A DNA stretch of 64,000 nt from Mycobacterium sp. AT1 (GCF_002043095.1 NZ_MVOC01000027.1:186001-250000); one strand, 5' to 3'. Counted from the first letter of the stretch, positions 28,183 to 37,478 are shown. Made by a program: numbers and translations. The notes: generated by a model from the sequence alone, not told the origin.

Positions 28183-29337
28183 TCAATCGAAGACGACGAC
28201 GGGCTTGACGACGTCGCCACCCGTCGACGCGGCGATCGCCTCGTTGATGCCCTCGAACGGGAAGGTGGAGATCAGCCGGTCGAACGGGAACTTGCCAGCT
28301 CGGTATAGGTCGACGAGTAGCGGAACGAAGGTCTGCGGATCGGCGTCTCCCTCGATGACACCGGACAACCGCCGGCCGAGCAGCAGATGGCCCTGGTCGA
28401 TGGTGATGTCGTGTTGCAGACCGTGAAACCCGACCGTTGCGCAGTGTCCCGGCGATCGCAGAATCTCCAGCGCCTGGCGGATGACGATGTTCGACCCAAC
28501 CGCGTCCAGCGAGCAGTTCACCCCGTTGGGAACGGCTGTCACGATGTCCCACACGAGATCCTTCGTCTCGGCCGGGTTGAACAGGTGAGTGGCGCCCAGC
28601 GTGGCGGCGAGTTCCAACCGCGCCGGGTTGACGTCGACGGCGATGACACTGCTACATCCGAGCGCCTTGCCCGCCATGACGGCGGCCAGACCGACAGCGC
28701 CCAAACCGAAGACGGCCAAACTGTCGCCTTCGTCGGGACACAGCACGTTCATCACCGCACCGGCGCCGGTCTGCAGACCGCAGCCGAGCGGCCCCAGCAG
28801 ATGCAACGGCAGATCCTTGGGTACCTTGACGACGTTGCGAGCGCTGGCGATCGCCAAGCTGGCGAAGGAGGACTGCCCGAACCAGTTGCCGTGTACCTCC
28901 TCGTCTCCGGCCCGAAGCGTCACGGTGCCGTCGAGTCGTTCGCCGAAGTAGTTCAGCGGTGCGAACAGTTCGCAGTAGGCGGGTGTCTTGTTCGTACACG
29001 TGTCGCATTCGCCGCAATACGCGTAGCTGATCACCACGTGATCACCCGAGACCACGTTGGTGACCGTCGCGCCGACCGCCTCGACCACACCGGCACCCTC
29101 GTGGCCGAGGACCGCAGGCAGGGGAAGCGGCACCATCCCGTTGGCCGCCGAGATGTCGGTGTGACAGACCCCGACCCCGGCGATGCGAACCAGCACCTCG
29201 TCGTCCGCGAGCTCGGCCAGGTGCACGTCCTCCAGCGACAGCGGCTCACCCTCCGCGCGGAGTATCGCCGCACGGGCCCCTCGCTGGGACCGGTCCGCCG
29301 AGGTTGCAGCTGGGCTGCCGGATGCGATGTCGGTCAA
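28183..29337 (-). CDS. zinc-dependent alcohol dehydrogenase (MDR superfamily)
   Basis: 384-residue medium-chain dehydrogenase. The catalytic zinc site starts at GVCHTDISA and GHEGAGVVE. The structural zinc lobe has four cysteines in CGECDTCTNKTPAYC. NAD-binding GLGAVGL is intact, followed by an acidic Asp (VIAVDVNPARL), which favours NAD over NADP. Similar to aryl/allylic alcohol dehydrogenases. It follows the SCP2-like gene by 26 bp and would oxidise the alcohol made by the P450. Confidence 0.92.
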   Translation of the reverse strand: MTDIASGSPAATSADRSQRGARAAILRAEGEPLSLEDVHLAELADDEVLVRIAGVGVCHTDISAANGMVPLPLPAVLGHEGAGVVEAVGATVTNVVSGDHVVISYAYCGECDTCTNKTPAYCELFAPLNYFGERLDGTVTLRAGDEEVHGNWFGQSSFASLAIASARNVVKVPKDLPLHLLGPLGCGLQTGAGAVMNVLCPDEGDSLAVFGLGAVGLAAVMAGKALGCSSVIAVDVNPARLELAATLGATHLFNPAETKDLVWDIVTAVPNGVNCSLDAVGSNIVIRQALEILRSPGHCATVGFHGLQHDITIDQGHLLLGRRLSGVIEGDADPQTFVPLLVDLYRAGKFPFDRLISTFPFEGINEAIAASTGGDVVKPVVVFD

Positions 29338-29363
29338 GGCCGTCTCCTCGTCGTCGCGCCGTC

Positions 29364-29762
29364 TTAGACGGCGGCGTCCTTCTCGGCCACGAGGTCGCGG
29401 TACACCGGGAACAGCGGCTTGGTCAACGGCACCAGCTTGAGGATCTTGTTGACCGGGCCCTTGGCCTTCACCTGTCCCTTCGCCAGTCCGACGCCGAGGT
29501 TGTACTCACCACGCCAGAACTTGTTGCCGATGTCGGCGGTCATGTACAGCTTGACGTCGGCCTCGGCGTCGTCGCCGCCGTCGGTGACCTCGATCGTCGG
29601 CTCCCGCAGCCGCACCGTCATCGCGGCGTCGGGGTCGGTGTAGTAGACCTGCAGGTCGATGTCGGCCGCTTTGAGCTTCGGCCCGACCTCGGTCCCGTTG
29701 GCGGCCCGGAAGACACCTCCAAGATACTTGTAGATCTCTTCGGCGTTTGCGTAGTAGCTCAT
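29364..29762 (-). CDS. SCP2 sterol-carrier-domain protein
   Basis: 132-residue single-domain protein resembling the SCP-2 sterol-transfer family, with a hydrophobic lipid-binding cavity expected. Helical start EEIYKYLGGVFRAAN, then DIDLQVYYTD, AMTVRLREPTIEV, DVKLYMTADIGNKFWRGEYNLG and a C-terminal amphipathic helix. GGAGAA 6 bp before the ATG. It lies between the P450 and the alcohol dehydrogenase, so it may present a hydrophobic substrate to the P450 or buffer the product. Confidence 0.82.
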   Translation of the reverse strand: MSYYANAEEIYKYLGGVFRAANGTEVGPKLKAADIDLQVYYTDPDAAMTVRLREPTIEVTDGGDDAEADVKLYMTADIGNKFWRGEYNLGVGLAKGQVKAKGPVNKILKLVPLTKPLFPVYRDLVAEKDAAV

Positions 29763-29833
29763 TGCGTTCTCCTATGTCCTTGTCCTGGAGGTAGCGACAC
29801 ATCCAGCGCCGCAGAGGTATTCGTGATCGTCGT

Positions 29834-31126
29834 CTAGCGAGACGAAGGCGGGGTCCAGCGCACGGGAAGTGCGTGCACGCCGTGGATGAAGTTGTTGATC
29901 TGGTAATCCGGCTCGCCGGTCATGGTGATGTCAGGGATGCGCGTGTAGATCTCGGTGAGTACCGACCGCAACATCTGCCGACCCAAGGCGTTGCCGAGGC
30001 AGAAGTGCGGACCGCCGGCGCCAAAGCCCAAGTGGTCGTTCGGGCTTCGCAAGATGTCGAACCTCGCCGGGTCGACGAACACGTCTTCGTCCCGGTTGCC
30101 GGAGCAGTACCACATCACCAGGTGCTCACCGGCCTTGATCTCGGCGTCACCAACCACGACGTCCTCGGTGGCGGTGCGACGGAAGTGCATCACCGGGCTT
30201 GCGTGGCGCACGATCTCCTCGGTCGCGGTACCGACTCGGCCAGGAAGGTCCTCGAGCAGCAGGGCCCGCTGATCGGGGTTCTCGGAGAACAAGCGCACCG
30301 CGTGCGCGATGGAGTGCCGAGTGGTGTCGTTGGCTGCCGAACCCAGAAGCGAGAAGAATGCGCCGATTTCCCACTCGTCGAGTCTTTGGCCTTCGAACTC
30401 TGCGTTGACGACCCAGCTGATGAGGTCGTCCTGGGGGTCCTTGAGGCGTTTCTCGGCTTGCGCCAGCGCTATCTCCTGGATCCGTTCGGACTCCTCCGCG
30501 TGCGTCGTCAGCGCATCTCGGCCCAATGCCATGCGTGGGTCGTCCCACGCCAGCATCCGCTCGGCAGCTTCCATCACGATGTGCTGTTCGTCGCTGTCGC
30601 GGTCAAGGCCGAAGAAGTGCGCGAAGATTCGCCCCGGCACGTACTTGGCGTAGTCCTCCGAGAAGTTGCCCTCGCCGCGGTCGACGATCTCGTCCATCCG
30701 CTGTCTCGCGTGCTGGGCGATCCACTCGGTCAGCTTGCGGACGTTGCGGGGGGTGAACGCCTGCTCGACGATGCCGCGCATCTTCCGATGATCCTCACCG
30801 TCCATGACGAGGAACGACGCGGTCGCGGTGATGACGATCTCGGGCATGTCCTCCATCAGGACGCCCTTGCCCGAGCAGAACAGCTTCGGATTGCGCGAAA
30901 CGTAGCGGAGGTCAGCATGTTTGGTGACCGACCAGAATCCTGGAGTGTCCTCTTCCGGCGGCAGCAGGGTGGACTCGTACGGCCGGTGATAGGAGACCGG
31001 ATTCTCTGCCCGCAGGCGTCCGAACGCCTTGTCCCGCGTCTCGAAGTCCTGCGCCCAAAACGATCGGGCCGACAAGTCGAGTTCGGGGTCGCTGACAATC
31101 GGGGAATGCTCTGCAGTGCTGCTCAT
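29834..31126 (-). CDS. cytochrome P450 monooxygenase
   Basis: 430-residue bacterial class P450. The I-helix oxygen motif is GSAANDTTR, the K-helix ExxR is EIVR, and the haem-binding loop is FGAGGPHFCLG with the Cys ligand. It resembles mycobacterial P450s that hydroxylate terpenoid, sterol or alkyl chains, but I cannot assign the CYP family. Two starts compete: ATG at 31126, where the family N-terminus begins, and GTG at 31213, which overlaps the reductase stop by 4 bp and adds 29 low-complexity residues. Neither has a strong ribosome site. The adjacent reductase is its probable electron donor. Confidence 0.9.
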   Translation of the reverse strand: MSSTAEHSPIVSDPELDLSARSFWAQDFETRDKAFGRLRAENPVSYHRPYESTLLPPEEDTPGFWSVTKHADLRYVSRNPKLFCSGKGVLMEDMPEIVITATASFLVMDGEDHRKMRGIVEQAFTPRNVRKLTEWIAQHARQRMDEIVDRGEGNFSEDYAKYVPGRIFAHFFGLDRDSDEQHIVMEAAERMLAWDDPRMALGRDALTTHAEESERIQEIALAQAEKRLKDPQDDLISWVVNAEFEGQRLDEWEIGAFFSLLGSAANDTTRHSIAHAVRLFSENPDQRALLLEDLPGRVGTATEEIVRHASPVMHFRRTATEDVVVGDAEIKAGEHLVMWYCSGNRDEDVFVDPARFDILRSPNDHLGFGAGGPHFCLGNALGRQMLRSVLTEIYTRIPDITMTGEPDYQINNFIHGVHALPVRWTPPSSR

Positions 31127-31139
31127 GTCATGAAGGTTG

Positions 31140-31253
31140 TCACTCGGCCGACCCGGTGACGATCCGGCAGACGGGGCAACTGCATACCTCGTTGGGGGTG
31201 CGGTCTCCGTCACAGATCAAGCACCAGCCGGGGTGTCTTCGACCGCGAGACAC
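31140..31253 (-). CDS. candidate 37-codon zinc-ribbon/rubredoxin-like micro-ORF
   Basis: A GTG-started frame within the 3' end of the reductase and the gap before the P450. It contains GWCLICDGD and then CSCPVC: cysteines at residues 11, 14, 24, 26 and 29, i.e. CxxC and CPxC spaced like a zinc knuckle or a minimal rubredoxin. It ends 14 bp before the P450 ATG. If the P450 starts at 31126, this frame fills an otherwise unexplained 84-bp gap. No strong ribosome site was seen, and it overlaps the reductase frame by 44 bp, so chance cannot be excluded. Confidence 0.35.
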   Translation of the reverse strand: MSRGRRHPGWCLICDGDRTPNEVCSCPVCRIVTGSAE

Positions 31254-32223
31254 ACACCATGAGACAGTCGTTCTCGGCCTTCTCGTCGTCGCTGAGAACG
31301 GAGTCTCGGTGCTCTGGGATCCCTTCGAGCACAGGGGTTTCGCAGGTGCCGCAGATCCCCTCCATGCACGAGGCCAGCATGCTGATCCCCCGCGCACGCA
31401 AGGCGTCGAGGATGGTGTCGTCAGGGCCGATTTCAATCGTGACGCCCGACCGCTGGCAGACGACCGCGAAGTCGTCGACTGAATCCTGCGGCGGTCTCCG
31501 TGCCGCCGGGTTCGCAGCGAATCGCTCGACGTGCAGTGCACCATTCGGCCAAGCGACGCAGGCGTTCTCGACGGCGTGGAGCAAGGCCTCGGGTCCGCAG
31601 CAGTAGATCAATGTGTCCTCGCGCGGGGTGTCTAGCACGCTGGCCAGGTCGAGCATGCCGAACTCGTCCTGCGGCCACACGGTCACCTTGTCCCCGTACT
31701 GGGAGAGCTCGTCGACGAAGGCCATCGAGGTGCGACGCCGACCTCCGTACAGGAGGCTCCAGTCAGCGCCGTCGGCCTCGGCCACTTCGATCATCGGCAT
31801 GATCGGCGTAATGCCGATTCCGCCCGCGATGAATTGGTAGCGGCTGGCGGGTCGTAGCGCAAAGTGGTTGCGCGGACCGCGGACTCGCAGCATGGCGCCT
31901 TCACGCAAGGTGTGATGCACGTGTTTCGAGCCGCCACGGCCATCCGGTTCGAGCAGCACTCCGACCTTCCAGCGCCGCCGATCCGTGGGGCTTGAGCACA
32001 GCGAGTACTGCCGCACCAAGGTCTCGGTCAACAGCAAGTCGACGTGTGCGCCGGGAGCCCAGCGCGGGAGTTCTCCGCCCGCACTGTCCTCGAACACCAG
32101 GCCGACGACGTCGTCAGCCAGCTCTTCGCGGCCCACCACCGCCAGTTCGATCGTCTGTTCCTCGGTCAGCGGGACGTGGCGCACTCGGACTCCGTCACCG
32201 CCGTCATCAGTACCAACCCGCAT
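31210..32223 (-). CDS. PDR-type oxidoreductase: flavin/NAD(P) reductase with C-terminal 2Fe-2S ferredoxin
   Basis: About 337 residues, one-chain electron donor of the phthalate-dioxygenase-reductase class. The flavin-binding motif is RQYSLCSSP, the NAD(P) loop is AGGIGITPI, and CCGPEALL follows. The C-terminal plant-type ferredoxin has CMEGICGTC plus a distal Cys in CLMVCVS, the four ligands of a 2Fe-2S cluster. It passes electrons from NAD(P)H probably to the adjacent P450. The start is uncertain: ATG 32223 is used, but GTG 32187 has a better GGAG five bases upstream, and GTG 32256 is also open. Confidence 0.9.
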   Translation of the reverse strand: MRVGTDDGGDGVRVRHVPLTEEQTIELAVVGREELADDVVGLVFEDSAGGELPRWAPGAHVDLLLTETLVRQYSLCSSPTDRRRWKVGVLLEPDGRGGSKHVHHTLREGAMLRVRGPRNHFALRPASRYQFIAGGIGITPIMPMIEVAEADGADWSLLYGGRRRTSMAFVDELSQYGDKVTVWPQDEFGMLDLASVLDTPREDTLIYCCGPEALLHAVENACVAWPNGALHVERFAANPAARRPPQDSVDDFAVVCQRSGVTIEIGPDDTILDALRARGISMLASCMEGICGTCETPVLEGIPEHRDSVLSDDEKAENDCLMVCVSRSKTPRLVLDL

Positions 32224-32654
32224 GGGTCGAGCTTGCTGATCTGGCGCCGTCCCCACCAGCCGCCAGACGGTGGACCGCCATACCTCGAACGAGGGTTCCG
32301 GAAGCGATTGGAGACTGTCCGCGCTGCCGACGCCCAGCCGCCGAGCGCGCTACGACGGTTTTCTGCACCATGGTCGCGATCGACCGGCAGCGCTCCACAT
32401 CCACGGCCGCGAGGCAGAAAATGGCCACAGCGCCTCACGGGCATGTCCACCCCGAAGACCCGTTGTACACAGCACTCTGACGGCTCGGCAACTCGGTCGG
32501 CGGACCGTACTCCTGCAAATGGGAGATCGTCGGACACCACATCGGCTCACTACCCTGGGTCGGAACGCTGCGCATCGACTGGTGCGCAACGAGTTCAACT
32601 CCTTCGTCGGCGGACGGCAGTGAGCCACCTGTGCGCGGAACCAGGGGAACAATC
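32224..32654. other. divergent intergenic region, reductase-P450 operon / acyl-CoA synthetase
   Basis: About 430 bp without a convincing gene. Several frames are open here on both strands, but none has family-like composition or motifs. It must hold the promoters of both units and is the natural place for binding by the PucR or LuxR regulators. AGGGGA at 32643-32648 is the ribosome site of the synthetase. Confidence 0.4.
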
Positions 32655-34313
32655 GTGCAATCGTTAGTCCAAGACGACTTCGACATCACACTTCACCACG
32701 TCATGCGACGCATGCGCGGGATGAACTCATACGCCGAAGTGGTGACGTTGCTCGACGCCGACGGTTTAGTCGTTCGGAGCACGTTTGGTGACGTCGTCCG
32801 ACGGGCCGACAAGCTGGCCGCAGCCCTGCACGCCCTGGGTGTTCGCGTCGGTGACCGCGTGGCCACTCTCGCGTGGAACACCCAGGAACACCTGGAGGCC
32901 TATCTCGCGGTGCCGTGCATGGGAGCGGTCCTGCACACCTTGAACATTCGCCTGTCGGACGACCAACTGGCGTACGTCGTCAACCACGCCAAGGACCGCG
33001 TCCTCATCGTCGACGAGTCCCTGCTCCCGCAAATCCAGCGGATACTGCCCACCATCGGGTGCGTCGAACACTTCATCGTCATCGGAGGAGAAGACGGCGC
33101 GTCCCGGTTGCCCGGTGCTCGCCGCTATGAGGACGTCATCGCCGAGCAATCCGACGGCTACGACTACCCCGACGTCGACGGCACCGCCGCCGCCAGCCTC
33201 TGCTACACCAGTGGCACCACGGGAAATCCGAAAGGCGTGCTGTACGGTCACCGTTCGACCGTTCTTCACGTGATGGCCGAGTGCCTCACCGACACACTCG
33301 ACGTCCGCTCCACGGACCGGGTACTACCGGCGGTGCCGATGTTTCACGCGAACGCCTGGGGCCTCCCGTACACCTGCGGCATGCTCGGCGCGTCATTGAT
33401 ACTGCCGAGCCGCTTTCTGCAAGCGGACCCGTTGGTGCGCCTCATCAAGTCCGAAGGGGTTACCTTCGCCGCGGCCGTACCGACCATCTGGGCCGACGTT
33501 CTTCGCACGGCGTCATCGAGCCCCGATGACCTGGGGTCGTTGCGCCGGGCGGTCTGCGGCGGCGCAGCGGTCCCGCTGTCACTCATGCAACGATTCGAGG
33601 ACACGTTCGGTGCGCCCCTCGTTCAGGGCTTCGGCATGACGGAAACGAGCCCGCTCGTCGCCATCGCCGAGGCACCCACCGAGGCGACCGGAGACGACTA
33701 TTGGCGGTACCGCTCGAAGACCGGCCGCATCGCACCCCTGGTGGAAGCCCGGATCGTCGACCTCAACGGGGACGAACTACCTTGGGACGGAGATGAATCC
33801 GGCGAACTCGAACTAGCAGGCCCGTGGATCGCCTCGGGTTACTACCTCGACGAGAAGGCCAGCGTCGACAACTTTCACGACGGTTGGCTCCGTACCGGCG
33901 ACGTCGCGACGATCGACGCCCTTGGCTACATCCAGATCACCGATCGAATGAAGGACGTGATCAAGTCCGGTGGCGAATGGGTCTCGTCCATAGAGATGGA
34001 GAACGCGTTGATGTCTCACCCGATGGTCGTCGAGGCCGCCGTCATCGCCAAACCCGACGATCGCTGGACTGAACGCCCCCTCCCCTGTGTCGTCGTCGAC
34101 GACGCCCATCTCGCAACACCGGAAGTCCTCAACGCGCACATCGAGACCCGGTTCGCCAAGTGGCAGCTGCCCGACGAATACGCCTACCTCGCCGAGGTGC
34201 CGAAGACCAGCGTCGGCAAGTTCGACAAGAAGCAGCTGCGCTCGATGCTCGCGACGGGCGAGTTGGCTCAACGTCACCCGGTTCGGACGACTACAGGGAC
34301 CACGTCCAACTAG
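32655..34313 (+). CDS. fatty-acid/acyl-CoA synthetase (AMP-forming, medium/long chain type)
   Basis: 552-residue ANL-superfamily ligase that makes acyl-AMP and then acyl-CoA. The P-loop is YTSGTTGNPKGV, followed by PMFHANAWGLPY, the GFGMTET A5 motif, DGWLRTGD, the hinge DRMKDVIKSGGEWVSS and the C-terminal catalytic Lys in KTSVGKFDKK. The GTG at 32655 fits the family N-terminus (QSLVQDDFDITLHHVMRR) and the AGGGGA site. Divergent from the P450 unit; it would activate the acid produced there for the acyl-CoA dehydrogenase and SDR. A CAP-domain gene converges on it 18 bp away. Confidence 0.92.
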   Translation: MQSLVQDDFDITLHHVMRRMRGMNSYAEVVTLLDADGLVVRSTFGDVVRRADKLAAALHALGVRVGDRVATLAWNTQEHLEAYLAVPCMGAVLHTLNIRLSDDQLAYVVNHAKDRVLIVDESLLPQIQRILPTIGCVEHFIVIGGEDGASRLPGARRYEDVIAEQSDGYDYPDVDGTAAASLCYTSGTTGNPKGVLYGHRSTVLHVMAECLTDTLDVRSTDRVLPAVPMFHANAWGLPYTCGMLGASLILPSRFLQADPLVRLIKSEGVTFAAAVPTIWADVLRTASSSPDDLGSLRRAVCGGAAVPLSLMQRFEDTFGAPLVQGFGMTETSPLVAIAEAPTEATGDDYWRYRSKTGRIAPLVEARIVDLNGDELPWDGDESGELELAGPWIASGYYLDEKASVDNFHDGWLRTGDVATIDALGYIQITDRMKDVIKSGGEWVSSIEMENALMSHPMVVEAAVIAKPDDRWTERPLPCVVVDDAHLATPEVLNAHIETRFAKWQLPDEYAYLAEVPKTSVGKFDKKQLRSMLATGELAQRHPVRTTTGTTSN

Positions 34314-34331
34314 CCAAGCCGTCGCCCAAAG

Positions 34332-34838
34332 CTATTGTGGTTGACCGTATACCGCTACCAGGACACTGCGGTCGAGGCTGTTGACCGACCACACTCCCAT
34401 CTCGGAATACGCACAGTTCGCCATCACGGCGAAGTCGACGGGATCGTGATACCACTGGTTGATCACGTCGACGCCGTTGATCGCCAGGGCGGGATTGACC
34501 GCCACGGTCTGAGCCACCTGGCCGCGGTACCCGGCGGCGTCGGCTCGCGACTGGGGGGTGGAACCATCTGAACCGACGTCACCGTCCAGGGTTCGGTCGG
34601 TCAACACGTCGTTCGCATGCCATCGGGCTGCCTGTTGCAACCGCGGGTCGATCCTCACGTCATTGGTACACCCCGCCTGATGCTGAACGGTGTACACGTT
34701 CGCCACGACGCCGTGGTTCAGCCGCTTGTTGTTGGGCACCAAAGTGTTGTCGTCGTTGTCGGCGTGGGCCGGCGAGGCAACGAGCACCAGCATGGTGCAC
34801 GCACTGATCGACGACAGTGCCGCTCTCTGGAGACGCAT
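34332..34838 (-). CDS. secreted CAP-domain (SCP-like) protein
   Basis: 168 residues with a signal peptide cleaved after SPAHA (residue 26). The mature domain has the CAP-type pattern: RLNHGVVANVYTVQHQAGC, ARWHANDVL, INQWYHDP and NCAYSEMGVWSV. Two cysteines probably pair. ATG 34838 with GGAGAGG upstream is preferred over 34874. CAP proteins are extracytoplasmic and some bind lipids. It is the last minus-strand gene before the mce-associated genes, 33 bp after them, so it may be part of the mce transcript. Confidence 0.8.
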   Translation of the reverse strand: MRLQRAALSSISACTMLVLVASPAHADNDDNTLVPNNKRLNHGVVANVYTVQHQAGCTNDVRIDPRLQQAARWHANDVLTDRTLDGDVGSDGSTPQSRADAAGYRGQVAQTVAVNPALAINGVDVINQWYHDPVDFAVMANCAYSEMGVWSVNSLDRSVLVAVYGQPQ

Positions 34839-34870
34839 CGGGATGGGTCCTCTCCACGGATTGCGGTCAA

Positions 34871-35446
34871 TCACACCGGATCGAATTCCGATATGAGCCA
34901 GCGGTTGTCGACCTTGTCGAGCCCGATGCGCACACTGGAGGCCGTGTTCGAGGGAGTATCGTTACCGACGGTGGTCGTCTGGTTGACGAAGAGCAACACC
35001 TCAGCATGAGTCTCAGATGCGGACACCGACGCCGCGGCCGGCACCGTCGCCGTGGCGGTGATCTTCTTCTGCTGGGCTCCGGGAATTACCACGTCGTTCG
35101 TCAACGACGCATACGACTCGAGGAACTGACCGGTCAAGCGCCCCCGAGCGGCGTCGAGATCCTGCTTGACGGTCTCGGGGCGGTACGACAGCAGCGCGAT
35201 GGTGCCTTCGGTCGCCGCTCGAACTGCCTCGGCGCCCGACACCTGCGCCCCGTCGATCGTTGCGGTCTGCCACTTGAGGTAGCCGGAACCGATGGCCAAC
35301 ACCATTGCTAGAGAGGGCAATACGACGTAGGACATGGCCGACCTCCAGCCGAGCCGGCGGCGAGGGACGGGTGGGCTGGCCTGACTTGTGCCGAGCACGG
35401 TGTCGTCGGACTCCTCGACCTGCGACGCGGACTTCAGTAGTTTCAT
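34871..35446 (-). CDS. Mce-associated membrane protein (mas)
   Basis: 191 residues. A charged cytoplasmic tail (about 35 residues), one membrane span (YVVLPSLAMVLAIGSGYLKW), then an extracytoplasmic NTF2-like domain (VRAATEGTIALLSYRPETVKQDLDAAR... LTGQFLESY) as in Mas proteins downstream of mce genes. These stabilise the Mce lipid-import complex. ATG overlaps the preceding mas stop by 4 bp. Confidence 0.88.
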   Translation of the reverse strand: MKLLKSASQVEESDDTVLGTSQASPPVPRRRLGWRSAMSYVVLPSLAMVLAIGSGYLKWQTATIDGAQVSGAEAVRAATEGTIALLSYRPETVKQDLDAARGRLTGQFLESYASLTNDVVIPGAQQKKITATATVPAAASVSASETHAEVLLFVNQTTTVGNDTPSNTASSVRIGLDKVDNRWLISEFDPV

Positions 35447-36069
35447 GGCACGAACTCCACTCGTGAGACCTTCATCTGATCGCCGGTTCGTTGAACCGAG
35501 ATTCGCATCCGCCACGCACGCGGGACCTGTTCGTTCCCCGTGGTGTTCGACGTCTTGACCGAAACGGCAACCAGTGCTTGGGCTTCGCCATCTGACTGCG
35601 ACTCCAAGCCGGCCTCCGTCACGGTACCGACCGACACGGACTTGGCTTGCTTGACGACCCCCACGAACGCGTCCGATCGCTGGGCGAACTCGTCGTAGAA
35701 CTCTCCCGTAGCGCCTTCGGTGATGCGGCGAACGTCGTCCTCGGCGTGCTCCCAGTCGATCGTAGTGAGGTTGAGGGCAGCTTGACGCGCCGTCTGCAGA
35801 AAGCGTCCGCGCTCGGCCTGCGCGTGACTCGCCTGGTGGTATTGAAATCCCAACCAGCCCAGAAGCGTAGACAACACGACGACGATGGCCACCCCCAAGG
35901 TGGCCGGACGTCGAAGCGCCGAGTGCCACGCCCTGGGTCGCCGCTCGGGCGGGTCGGGTGGGACGTCGCCGTCGATGTCTTGATCGACGACTTCACAGTC
36001 GGTGTCGCCGACGCCTTCGACCGCTTCGGGCAGCGTCAAGGTGTCGGAGGGAGCAGCATCGTTTGCCAT
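35443..36069 (-). CDS. Mce-associated membrane protein (mas)
   Basis: 208 residues. A long acidic/proline-rich cytoplasmic N-terminus (about 55 residues), one span (LGVAIVVVLSTLLGWLGFQY) and an extracytoplasmic Mas domain (WEHAEDDVRRITEGATGEFYDEFAQR). It is a paralogue of the following gene. The ATG at 36069 has a strong GGAGGA 6 bp upstream and lies 34 bp inside the mceF coding end, so translation can start independently of mceF termination. Confidence 0.88.
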   Translation of the reverse strand: MANDAAPSDTLTLPEAVEGVGDTDCEVVDQDIDGDVPPDPPERRPRAWHSALRRPATLGVAIVVVLSTLLGWLGFQYHQASHAQAERGRFLQTARQAALNLTTIDWEHAEDDVRRITEGATGEFYDEFAQRSDAFVGVVKQAKSVSVGTVTEAGLESQSDGEAQALVAVSVKTSNTTGNEQVPRAWRMRISVQRTGDQMKVSRVEFVP

Positions 36070-37475
36070 GTCTTGTCCTCCGTTGCGGTCTGAGCTAGCT
36101 CGGATTGGGTGTATTGGCGACCATCGGGTCCGACGTAGGAACCGGTGGCGGGGTCGTAGTACGCGACCGCCGTCGGCGGCGGACCCGCGGGAGGCGCTGA
36201 GCCCGGCGGCAACTGAGGGACGTCCTGCCCGTTGACGGTCGCGTTCGGGTCGCCCTTCCAGTTGAACCCGTCGTTGATCGGGACGTAGGGCTGATCGCCT
36301 TCGCACTCCTTGACCGTCGCCGCGCGCTTGCCGGGCACGGTTTCACAGGGGGTGTTGCGTGCGCCGCGGACGTTGAACGGGGAATCCTGTGGCACCCGGC
36401 AGTACAGGTCACCCGGCGCTCGATCCGGGTAGTCCTGCAGCGAGGCGCTTCGCCTCTGTTGCGCCGGCAGATAGCCCGTCGTGCACGGCGGCGGCAAATT
36501 CAGATTCAGGTTGAAGCTCAGATACGCGCCCTTGTAGTCCTGTTTGGTGTTGACGTTCGCGGCCAGCGATCCCTGTTCGATCGACACCAATTGCGGTAGC
36601 AGCACTAGAATCTGCTGAATGCTGTCGTGATACGCAAGACCTACCTTGCCGACGCTTGCCAGGTTGGCGAGCAGGATCGGCAGAGTCGGCTGAACGCGTT
36701 GAACGAGCTGACGCGCTTCGTCCAACGCCGGACCGCCCCGCTTGATCACTCCAGCCACGTCGCCGTCGTGCTGCTGCAACTCGCGCGTCACCGTGGCGAC
36801 GTGGGACGCCCACCCGGCAATGGCGTCCGAGGTATCGGTCTGTGTGTCGAGCACCGGCTTGGCGTTGTCGACCAGCGCAAGCATGGGGTCCAAGTTCTTC
36901 CGGGCATCGGTTGAGAGATCCGTGACGCCGTTGACGATCTTGGAGAGCTCCGGGCCGAGTCCGCCCACCGCCGTGTAGGACTCGTCGACCACGGTCTTCA
37001 GATTGTCCCGCGGTACTGCCCGCAAGCCTGCCTTGACCGCGTCGAGCACTCCGTTGACGTCCCGCGGCACCGACGTGTCTTTGAGCGGGATCACGTCTCC
37101 GTCCTTCAGCGGCGGAGCGGAGTCGTTGCGCGGCAACAATTCCACGTACTGCTCGCCTATCGCGGACTGACTGTGCACCTGCGCCTCGAGGTCGCTCGGG
37201 ATGGCGACATTCGATGTGAGCGAGAGGTCGGCGACGACGCCCGAGTCACTCAGATGAACGGACTCGACGCGCCCGACCTCCGTACCTCGGTAGGTGACGT
37301 TGCCGCTTTCGTACAGTCCGCCAGTGACGGGAAGCTGCATGGCGACGGTGTAGCGCCCGATGCCGAATAGCTTTGCCGGGAGCTTCATGTAGTGGACCGT
37401 CATGAGGCCGAGCGCGACGAGTGCCACCACGGTGAAGACCGCGAGTTGGATTCGCGACAGTCGATTCAGGTGCAT
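36036..37475 (-). CDS. mceF: Mce-family protein MceF
   Basis: 479-residue substrate-binding subunit of a mammalian-cell-entry lipid importer. N-terminal membrane anchor (LAVFTVVALVALGLMTVHYM), MlaD/Mce domain with GGLYESGNVTYRGTEVGRV, a long helical needle region, and a C-terminal extension rich in Pro and Cys (CETVPGKRAATVKECEGDQ, then PPGSAPPAGPPP). MceA-F form a periplasm-spanning hexameric tube. The ending AVAYYDPATGSYVGPDG is typical of MceF. Last mce gene of the set. Confidence 0.93.
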   Translation of the reverse strand: MHLNRLSRIQLAVFTVVALVALGLMTVHYMKLPAKLFGIGRYTVAMQLPVTGGLYESGNVTYRGTEVGRVESVHLSDSGVVADLSLTSNVAIPSDLEAQVHSQSAIGEQYVELLPRNDSAPPLKDGDVIPLKDTSVPRDVNGVLDAVKAGLRAVPRDNLKTVVDESYTAVGGLGPELSKIVNGVTDLSTDARKNLDPMLALVDNAKPVLDTQTDTSDAIAGWASHVATVTRELQQHDGDVAGVIKRGGPALDEARQLVQRVQPTLPILLANLASVGKVGLAYHDSIQQILVLLPQLVSIEQGSLAANVNTKQDYKGAYLSFNLNLNLPPPCTTGYLPAQQRRSASLQDYPDRAPGDLYCRVPQDSPFNVRGARNTPCETVPGKRAATVKECEGDQPYVPINDGFNWKGDPNATVNGQDVPQLPPGSAPPAGPPPTAVAYYDPATGSYVGPDGRQYTQSELAQTATEDKTWQTMLLPPTP

Positions 37476-37478
37476 GTG

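Noticed and set aside
32270..32623. Open frames on both strands in the P450/synthetase divergent region
   Set aside because: Arg/Ser-rich translations typical of non-coding GC-rich DNA and no family features.
36036..36069. Possible frameshift where the mas gene begins inside mceF
   Set aside because: Both frames have native sequence, and a strong GGAGGA precedes the mas ATG; it is a simple gene overlap.
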